From Theocolax elegans (Eukaryota; Arthropoda; Insecta; Hymenoptera; Cerocephalidae), in assembly GCA_026168455.1 (NCBI GenBank), contig CM047431.1, positions 40,269,986 through 40,333,985 on the forward strand: a DNA stretch of 64,000 nucleotides. Direction: 5' to 3'. The notes beneath the pieces are model-generated. The model ran no database searches. It was not told the origin of the DNA and saw only the letters and a program-made list of their open reading frames with translations. The stretch's first letter is position 1. Every line of letters begins with the position of its first letter. Both the position numbers and the translations under genes were made by a program. Below are positions 55,857-64,000 of this stretch, in pieces.

Positions 55857-57361
55857 TTAATTTTGCACGGCGTGGTAACATCGGTAATGTCGCTGCAAAT
55901 TAAATTTGGACACGAACGAATTGCCGCACTCCGCACAAACAAAGGCGCCTACGGACGCACGCTCGTGTCGTCGTGCGTGGGAATCGGCAGATACCCTATT
56001 AGTGAAAGTCGCCGAACAACCAGCCGTATCGCACTCATAAAGACGCATGGAATGTGTGGAAACGACCCCATACGCCTCAGGGTTACGTGGAAGGTGCGAT
56101 ATAGCCCCGCCTTTACAATGACATGTCAAGAATCGATGTGCCGATACATTCCAGGCGGCTCCTCCAATATTAACCGCTTCAGCCAGGGTCACACCCACGT
56201 TCACAACCTGGTGATATACAAAATCCCTAACATAAATAAGGGTTCCAGGCCTTTGTAGTATTAACTGGTAACGCACGCCGCGCGACCCCAAAAAACTGGG
56301 GGTCAGTGCCACGTTTTTATGATGATGAGGTGTCATACAAGACATTTCCCACGTCTCAGCAGCATCTCCCGAACGACGCAATGTCTCAACCACGTCGAAG
56401 ATGATCTGAATAAACATCAAATTTAAAGCAATTGTTTAATTCGTCAAAGGTAAAAATAAGCAATACTAGCGTGCGCTCACCTGATTTAGCCTCCAGGAAT
56501 CATCAGGATGAACAACCATCCACAGTTTATAGGCTCCTGGAAGGCCCCAGTGTACCAGGCTACAGGAGTCCAAATAGCCATCCTCCAGATGGATCTCAGA
56601 AAAGGACCCATCCCCAGCAAGGTAAAAACTCGGGACATTAATACCTGGGGATGGCAAGACGTACTTATTCTTGCCGCTACTTATATTCCACGGCACCTCA
56701 GAAAGTACCGAGGTTAGGTTTACCGAACGACCACCGAAATTCATCGCGTATATGCTGGTATGCCCATTAGCAGCCGCCCAAAGCACACTGGTAGTGATGG
56801 CATCTAAATCACTATGACTCACAGGAGGCCTGTGAGGACGAACAACCTATAAAAAGCACGCGTAAGGTAACCCGTTGACAACCACAATTTTCATAATAAA
56901 GAACATCAAAAATGGAATTATACATACAGATAAGGTAGCGGCAATCTGTTGGCTTCCACCTGGAAGATCAGGCAACACTTTATCGTTAACAGAGAAACCC
57001 ACTACCGGAGTGGTGCGCAGAGCCAATTGTGCAAAAGGAATCCGCTTGCTGCGTGTAACATTGTCAAGGATTCGACCCGATTGGATCGAATTAAGTGGGT
57101 CGGTAGCACCTACAAACTAAAAAAAAAAAAAGGGAGAAGAAAGTGGAAATAAATAAATAAAATAATAATTGTAAAAAAAAAAAAAAAAATTTTTTAACGG
57201 CCAGGAGCATAGTCCGTAACACTAACCACGTGGACGAAGTGCCGGGCAGCAGGCCCCCGAAGTTCCCTGATGAGCTTCAGAGCTGCACTCAAGGGAGTCG
57301 TGGCCGAATAATACACAAACTCCAGCCGTTCTCCACCAAGGAATATTTCAGCTTCACACAT
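55857..57361 (-). CDS. JmjC-domain protein with two C2H2 zinc fingers (four exons)
   Basis: Exons at 57361-57227, 57116-56928, 56846-56481 and 56405-55857 join in phase 0 with GT-AG introns of 110, 81 and 75 bases, giving 412 residues from ATG to TAA. Exons 1-2 form an unassigned N-terminal part. Exons 3-4 hold a JmjC fold: NVPSFYLAGDGSFSEIHLEDG with the Fe(II)-binding His and Glu (HxE), then VHWGLPGAYKLWMVV, then QRPGTLIYVRDFVYHQVVN with the third metal His and AEAVNIGGAAW. The C-terminus has two C2H2 fingers, CX4CX12HX3H and CX2CX12HX4H. JmjC enzymes are 2-oxoglutarate oxygenases, often histone lysine demethylases. This one is shorter than KDM4 and shows no JmjN or PHD. Its substrate is unknown. 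It lies antisense to element 2, and related gene-less repeat units follow it. No nearby poly(A) signal was seen. Confidence 0.85.
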
Positions 57362-57965
57362 TTTTTTTTGTTCCCAGTTAAAAACAAGTGGCCAAATTAG
57401 CGTAAAAAAAAAAGAAAACCTAGAAAGAAAAAACAAAATGCTACCGTTCAGAATAGAAAATATCAAAAAAAAGATTATATATTTTCTTCAGTCAAAATCG
57501 GTTTAAAATTAGCCGAGCATTCAACTAACTTGATAATATATATATGTATATACATATATATACGTATATATATACATACGTACATTCTCAGAAACACTAA
57601 AAATCAGTCTCATAAACATATTATGATTATTACAAATACTTACCAATATACTTATAAATCGGAAACCAGCAATCTCCCGTATCTTATAAGCCGTAATGTT
57701 AATAAAGAACTGATATCCCAAAACAGGGAACGATACAAGACAATATTTTAATAAAAGTGTAGTTAAAATGGACGTGATCACAGCAAAGCGAATAATGCAA
57801 TACTGACGATTAACCAGCGTTAAGGTATCATTATCACCGTCGCGCGAAATTATCCTGGTCAGCACACACATATACGCGACACATGACACCCAAGAGCTGC
57901 TCCGCTCCGAAATCACTCACACTAATCAACTAAAATGACGTATACATACACATAAAATAACACCC
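57362..57965 (-). promoter_or_regulatory. Upstream region of the JmjC gene
   Basis: About 600 bases 5' of the ATG. It has an AT-alternating run at 57536-57580 and, at about 57740-57965, sequence related to the repeats that follow (GCGCAATACT-like, CCGTCGCGCG, GAGCTGCTCCGCTCCGA). A minus-strand open frame at 57521-57916 is not kept in the related units, so it is treated as noncoding. A promoter is inferred from position only. Confidence 0.4.
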
Positions 57966-59100
57966 ACTAATCTCGGGGAGCAACTGCACTCACACCACTA
58001 AAAGAAGTCGTGTCATTAAGATTTCTACTATATCAAAAAGAGAAGGATAAAATAAGCCTAAACTGTATCTTAATTAATAAATAAATTTCGTTTATCAGAA
58101 TATATATAAAGGAAAACATAAATTTAGAGAAAAATTAAGTTTTTATTACAACCAGATATTAAGGTCTTTCCTACATATTATGCAGATATCCCATCACAAT
58201 GTAATTATATAATCAAGTATATCTAACAAATATTGACACAATTATAAAATAATTATTGCTTAATATTTACTAAATTCGTTTCTTCTTTCGCCAATATATA
58301 TACAAATATATATATGTATATAACTAGTTCTTATAAAAAAAAAAAAACATCAATAAATAACGCAATACTAAAAAACATCATGAAAAAAAAATTTTATAAT
58401 TAAAACTATATACCGTCGCGCAAAAAGATTCTCATAAGCACACACATATACACATGACACCCAAGAGCTGCTCCGCTCCGAGCTCACTCACACTAATCAA
58501 CTAAAACGACGTATACATACACATAAAATAACACACACTAATCTCGGGGAGCAACTGCACTCACACCACTAAAAGAATTTAAGATTTCTACTATATCAAA
58601 AAGAAAAGGATAGAATAGGCCTAAACTGTATCTTAATTAATAAATAAATTTCGTTTATCAGAATATATATAAAGGAAAACATAAATTTAGAAAAAAATTA
58701 AGTTTTTATTACAACCAGATATTAAGGTCTTTCCTACATATTATGCATATATCTCATCACAATGTAATTATACAATCAAGTATATCTAACAAATATTGGC
58801 ACAATTATAAAATAATTATTGCTTAATATTTACTAAATTCATTTCTTCTTTGGTCAATATATATATATGTATATAACTAGTTCTTATAAAAAAAAAAAAA
58901 ACATCAATAAATAACGCAATACTAAAGAACATCATGATAAAAAAAAAAAATTTATAATTAAAACTATATACCGTCGCGCGAAAAAGATTCTCATAAGCAC
59001 ACACATATACGCGACACATGACACCCAAGAGCTGCTCCGCTCCGAGCTCACTCACACTAATCAACTAAAACGACGTATAACTACACATAAAATAACACAC
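57966..59100. repeat. Two tandem units of about 565 bp, related to both flanks of the JmjC gene
   Basis: ACTAATCTCGGGGAGCAACT begins at 57966, 58537 and 59101, intervals 571 and 564. Each unit runs through TTCGTTTATCAGAATATA, CCAGATATTAAGG, ATTATAAAATAATTATTGC, a TA run, CCGTCGCGC and GAGCTGCTCCGCTCCGAGC. The first half resembles the region just 3' of the JmjC gene (55670-55830) and the second half the region just 5' of it (57740-57965), but the gene is absent between them. Confidence 0.85.
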
Positions 59101-60656
59101 ACTAATCTCGGGGAGCAACTGCACTCACACCAATAAAAGAAGTCGTGCCGTAAAATGCTTACTTTAAAATTACTATACTTAAATAGGGAAAAAACCTAAG
59201 ACAAACTATTAGTAAATAAATTTCGTTTGTTAGATCAAAAATAATAACAATAAAATTATAGAAGATTATTAATAACGGCTAAATCTATCTTCGCAAACAA
59301 CAAACAAAATTAAGGAAGCTTATACATCTTATTAATAATTTTTTATAATGATTAAAAGAATTTCATAACTAACTTTCATAAATTTCATAAGCGTAATTTA
59401 AACCCGAAGTAATGTAGATAAAAAAGGAGAATATATAGCATGTGAAAATCACTAAATAACAAGGGTAGCCTTTCAGAAAATTTTTAAAATATAATAGAGA
59501 GACTGCATTAATGCAGTTGAAATTCCCATATTACAATAAAAAAGATAATCTTTGACACCTTTAATATTGTTTTTTTTAATAAAACGAAAGAATGTAGTTG
59601 ATTTTATAATTTGTTTTCCCTAAATATTTCTTTTGCTCATGTAAAGGAAGTAACAGGAGAGAGTTGAAAATCCAAGCAAGAATTAAGCATAATGTCTAAA
59701 AATCAAAATAATAATAAAGATAAATTATTTTTTCACTTATAGTAATCGCCTTGATAAAAGACCTGCCCAATGGTCCATAATCTTTTATTATTAATCTAGT
59801 TTCACCAGTAGGTAGCACTAGAAATCAGCACCAGCCATTAAATAATGAGCAAGGTGTTCAAATACCATTTTCACCTCACTCGGTGTTCAGGTCCAAAAAT
59901 CGACTTTTTAACCATAATAGTTAGAGCAAAATAAAAAATACTGGGTGATTCTATAGGCAAATAGTAACAAAAAAGGTCACTTTGAAAATATCCGTAGGAT
60001 CAATAGTTTTTGAGAAAAAAAATAATAAAATTGGGATCTTGTACTTATCGTCAAAAACAAAAAATTGTCATCTGCATAATTGTTTCTTTTAATAAAAAGA
60101 AAGAAAGTAGCTAATAATTTTATAATTTTTTTTCCCAAGATATTTCTTTTACACATCTAGTAGGGAAATAACAAAGAAGAGTTGAAATCCAAGCAAGAAT
60201 TAGGCATAATGTCTAAAAATCAAAAGAAAATAATAAAGAAAAATGATTTTTTCTCCTAGAGTAGTCACCTTGATAGAAAACCTGTCTAATAGTCTATAAT
60301 CTCTATTATTAATCTAGTTTCACCATTAGGTAGCACTAGAAATCAGTATGAGTCATTAAATAATGAGCAAGGTGTTCAAATGCCATTTTCACCCCACTCG
60401 GTGTTTAGGTCCAAAAATCGACTTTTGAACCATAAGAGTTAGAGCAAAATAAAAAATACTGGGTGATTCATTAGGCAAATAGAAACAAAAAAGGTCTCTT
60501 TGAAAATATCCGAAGGATCAATAGTTTTTGAGAAAAAAAAATAATTAAAATTGGGATCTCGTACTCACCGTCGAAGAAAAGTGTTATCTGTATTAGCCAT
60601 CTTAGTGCAAGTTATGCTATAAATTAATACCTATCACCATTACAAAAATAACACAC
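58537..60656. repeat. 2.1-kb tandem duplication, first copy
   Basis: This block and 60657-62762 are nearly identical over their length, differing mainly in homopolymer lengths. Both begin at ACTAATCTCGGGGAGC and end after TATCACCATTACAAAA. Each contains one 565-bp unit plus about 1.5 kb of AT-rich sequence. No gene seen. Confidence 0.95.
59565..60600. repeat. Two diverged direct repeats of about 515 bp
   Basis: A segment starting ATTGTTTTTTTTAATAAAA at 59565 recurs in diverged form from about 60078. Shared blocks in order include TGAAATCCAAGCAAGAATTA-like, TAGTTTCACCA, TAGGTAGCACTAGAAATCAG, ATGAGCAAGGTGTTCAAAT, CACTCGGTGTT and GAAAATATCCG. The same pair is present in the second duplicate at about 61680-62700. 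Confidence 0.85.
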
Positions 60657-62762
60657 ACTAATCTCGGGGAGCAACTGCACTCACACCACTAAAAGAATTT
60701 AAGATTTCTACTATATCAAAAAGAAAAGGATAGAATAGGCCTAAACTGTATCTTAATTAATAAATAAATTTCGTTTATCAGAATATATATAAGGAAAACA
60801 TAAATTTAGAAAAAATTAAGTTTTTATTACAACCAGATATTAAGGTCTTTCCTACATATTATGCATATATCTCATCACAATGTAATTATACAATCAAGTA
60901 TATCTAACAAATATTGGCACAATTATAAAATAATTATTGCTTAATATTTACTAAATTCATTTCTTCTTTGGTCAATATATATATATGTATATAACTAGTT
61001 CTTATAAAAAAAAAAAAACATCAATAAATAACGCAATACTAAAGAACATCATGATAAAAAAAAAAATTTATAATTAAAACTATATACCGTCGCGCGAAAA
61101 AGATTCTCATAAGCACACACATATACGCGACACATGACACCCAAGAGCTGCTCCGCTCCGAGCTCACTCACACTAATCAACTAAAACGACGTATAACTAC
61201 ACATAAAATAACACACACTAATCTCGGGGAGCAACTGCACTCACACCAATAAAAGAAGTCGTGCCGTAAAATGCTTACTTTAAAATTACTATACTTAAAT
61301 AGGGAAAAAACCTAAGACAAACTATTAGTAAATAAATTTCGTTTGTTAGATCAAAAATAATAACAATAAAATTATAGAAGATTATTAATAACGGCTAAAT
61401 CTATCTTCGCAAACAACAAACAAAATTAAGGAAGCTTATACATCTTATTAATAATTTTTTATAATGATTAAAAGAATTTCATAACTAACTTTCATAAATT
61501 TCATAAGCGTAATTTAAACCCGAAGTAATGTAGATAAAAAAGGAGAATATATAGCATGTGAAAATCACTAAATAACAAGGGTAGCCTTTCAGAAAATTTT
61601 TAAAATATAATAGAGAGACTGCATTAATGCAGTTGAAATTCCCATATTACAATAAAAAGATAATCTTTGACACCTTTAATATTGTTTTTTTTAATAAAAC
61701 GAAAGAATGTAGTTGATTTTATAATTTGTTTTCCCTAAATATTTCTTTTGCTCATGTAAAGGAAGTAACAGGAGAGAGTTGAAAATCCAAGCAAGAATTA
61801 AGCATAATGTCTAAAAATCAAAATAATAATAAAGATAAATTATTTTTTCACTTATAGTAATCGCCTTGATAAAAGACCTGCCCAATGGTCCATAATCTTT
61901 TATTATTAATCTAGTTTCACCAGTAGGTAGCACTAGAAATCAGCACCAGCCATTAAATAATGAGCAAGGTGTTCAAATACCATTTTCACCTCACTCGGTG
62001 TTCAGGTCCAAAAATCGACTTTTTAACCATAATAGTTAGAGCAAAATAAAAATACTGGGTGATTCTATAGGCAAATAGTAACAAAAAAGGTCACTTTGAA
62101 AATATCCGTAGGATCAATAGTTTTTGAGAAAAAAAATAATAAAAATTGGGATCTTGTACTTATCGTCAAAAACAAAAAAATTGTCATCTGCATAATTGTT
62201 TCTTTTAATAAAAAGAAAGAAAGTAGCTAATAATTTTATAATTTTTTTTTCCCAAGATATTTCTTTTACACATCTAGTAGGGAAATAACAAAGAAGAGTT
62301 GAAATCCAAGCAAGAATTAGGCATAATGTCTAAAAATCAAAAGAAAATAATAAAGAAAAATGATTTTTTCTCCTAGAGTAGTCACCTTGATAGAAAACCT
62401 GTCTAATAGTCTATAATCTCTTATTATTAATCTAGTTTCACCATTAGGTAGCACTAGAAATCAGTATGAGTCATTAAATAATGAGCAAGGTGTTCAAATG
62501 CCATTTTCACCCCACTCGGTGTTTAGGTCCAAAAATCGACTTTTGAACCATAAGAGTTAGAGCAAAATAAAAAATACTGGGTGATTCATTAGGCAAATAG
62601 AAACAAAAAAGGTCTCTTTGAAAATATCCGAAGGATCAATAGTTTTTGAGAAAAAAAAATAATTAAAATTGGGATCTCGTACTCACCGTCGAAGAAAAGT
62701 GTTATCTGTATTAGCCATCTTAGTGCAAGTTATGCTATAAATTAATACCTATCACCATTACA
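60657..62762. repeat. 2.1-kb tandem duplication, second copy
   Basis: Second copy of 58537-60656, about 2106 bases, with a few single-base length differences in A or T runs. Its 565-bp unit is at 60657-61216 and a further unit start lies at 61217. Confidence 0.95.
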
Positions 62763-64000
62763 AAACAATAAATATACATATATCCACAATCTAAAGTTAA
62801 TTATTAATATTTCACTTAAGCAGATGGAAGAAAAAGTTAGGAAAAGAACTATAATTTCTTAAAAGTTTAAACAGTATATTTCCATTATTTTTTGTATATA
62901 ACTTAAATCTATAGGAAAACCAGGAAGACGATAGAATTAAGAAATTGAATCGACAGAAAATTGACTGGTGCTTGCAGATTAAATTTCATTTAAATAATAA
63001 AAAAGAGAAACAATTATATACAATAATAATGCTTAAATGAATCATTATCGTCATTAAGCGGACACGGAACAAGCAAACCTTCGTTGTACTACTGTTCATT
63101 TTTTTCTTTAGTCATAATTTTGTTCAAAATCATAAAATCATTACACACATATATATTATATATATATACGTGAATTATTCTTGCTATTAGGTACAAATTG
63201 CGAATATTGCTATAATAAATAGTCTTCCTTTTCTGATTTATTCTGGTGTTACACCGTTAATAAAAAAAAAATATAATAATAATAAACATCTGATTGCTAT
63301 TTATCGAAATTATTGTCATTTAATTTATAATTAATAGCGCATATGAACAATAAACCCTCACATTAAAAGAAAAATAATACTAACTATAGAGGGATCGAAA
63401 TATGTAAAAACTATACGCTTTTTACATTCCAGGCACGATCGATAAATGTTTAAAATATAAACGATAATAATATTTAGAAGTTGAAAATGAAAATGTTGAA
63501 GAAGAAGAAAATGTTGCGTAGAAAAAAAAATCTATGTTATTTAAAATATACACTATGCCTTATTAAGCGAGACTTATATGTAATATTGTGCTATAATTAT
63601 TAGGCTTATAATTAATTTTCCATTTTTCTTAAACAAATAAGACTTAGCGAAACAACAAATAGATTTAGTCATATAAAACGAAAATATATTGTAAACGCAA
63701 ATTGCATTTCAAGGAATGAAATTACAGAAAACCTTTTCTTTTTATTATTTAAAACTCTTTCTCATTTTTTATTTATACGTATAAGTATATAAGAAACATT
63801 CGCTATAAAAGTTATACAATAGCAGGAGGGCTAGATTTAAAGTCCCCAGACAATAAGAAGATAATTATTGTAAATATCTCGTTAAGTACACCTCTGTAAA
63901 TCAACGATAGCTGCACTGATGAGTTTTTTTTTCATCTTTCTCTCTTAATTCAATAAATGATTGTGACAAACAAAAAAAGCAGTACTAGAATGGACAAAAT
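62763..64000. other. AT-rich sequence, nothing recognised
   Basis: No open frame with domain character, no satellite monomer, no LTR end and no copy of the preceding repeats was seen. It contains a short AT-alternating run near 63149-63170. Confidence 0.6.

Noticed and set aside
55863..56258. 131-codon plus-strand frame
   Set aside because: Antisense to exon 4 of the JmjC gene, which has clear domain and splice evidence.
57521..57916. 131-codon minus-strand frame upstream of the JmjC gene, and an 82-codon frame at 58816-59064
   Set aside because: Related repeat units do not keep the same frame, and the peptides are dominated by AT-run residues.
62763..64000. Telomeric repeats or a second LTR end at the right edge
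   Set aside because: No TTAGG-type run and no ACTCGTAACA end were found.

Overview
The window looks like heterochromatin from an animal genome, most likely an insect. It is AT-rich, dominated by a short tandem satellite, holds two related Ty3/gypsy-type LTR retrotransposons with long accessory coding regions, and has one spliced host-like gene with three small GT-AG introns. Nothing is bacterial: no operons, no RNA genes. The species cannot be fixed from the sequence alone.

Layout. 1-8003: satellite array, monomer about 96-98 bp, partly in a 7-monomer higher-order repeat. 8004-20219: LTR retrotransposon 1, minus strand, 365-bp LTRs, inserted into a satellite monomer with a 4-bp target duplication (ACGT). 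Its order is leader with a 42-bp minisatellite, gag, protease, RT-RNase H, a conserved unknown domain, an OTU-like domain, a macro-like domain plus integrase, and an AT-rich 3' region with an env-like C-terminal remnant. Several frameshifts break its pol. 20220-45536: the satellite resumes in the same monomer phase, with 5-monomer and larger higher-order repeats. 45537-55112 and perhaps beyond: LTR retrotransposon 2, plus strand, 772-bp 5' LTR, long intact gag, and a pro-pol open except for one frameshift just before the RT YLDD box. No 3' LTR is seen. 55857-57361, minus strand: a four-exon gene for a JmjC-C2H2 zinc-finger protein of 412 residues. 57966-62762: about 565-bp repeats resembling the two flanks of that gene but lacking the gene itself, then a 2.1-kb tandem duplication. 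62763-64000: AT-rich, nothing recognised.

How the parts work together. Both retroelements appear to make Gag-Pro-Pol by -1 frameshifting: each has a UUUAAAC heptamer in the correct phase, an 8-nt spacer and a stem-loop. Their polyproteins carry, between RNase H and integrase, the same accessory series (unknown domain, OTU cysteine-protease-like domain, macro-like domain). That series and the antisense JmjC-zinc-finger gene with gene-less repeat copies are the most unusual content.
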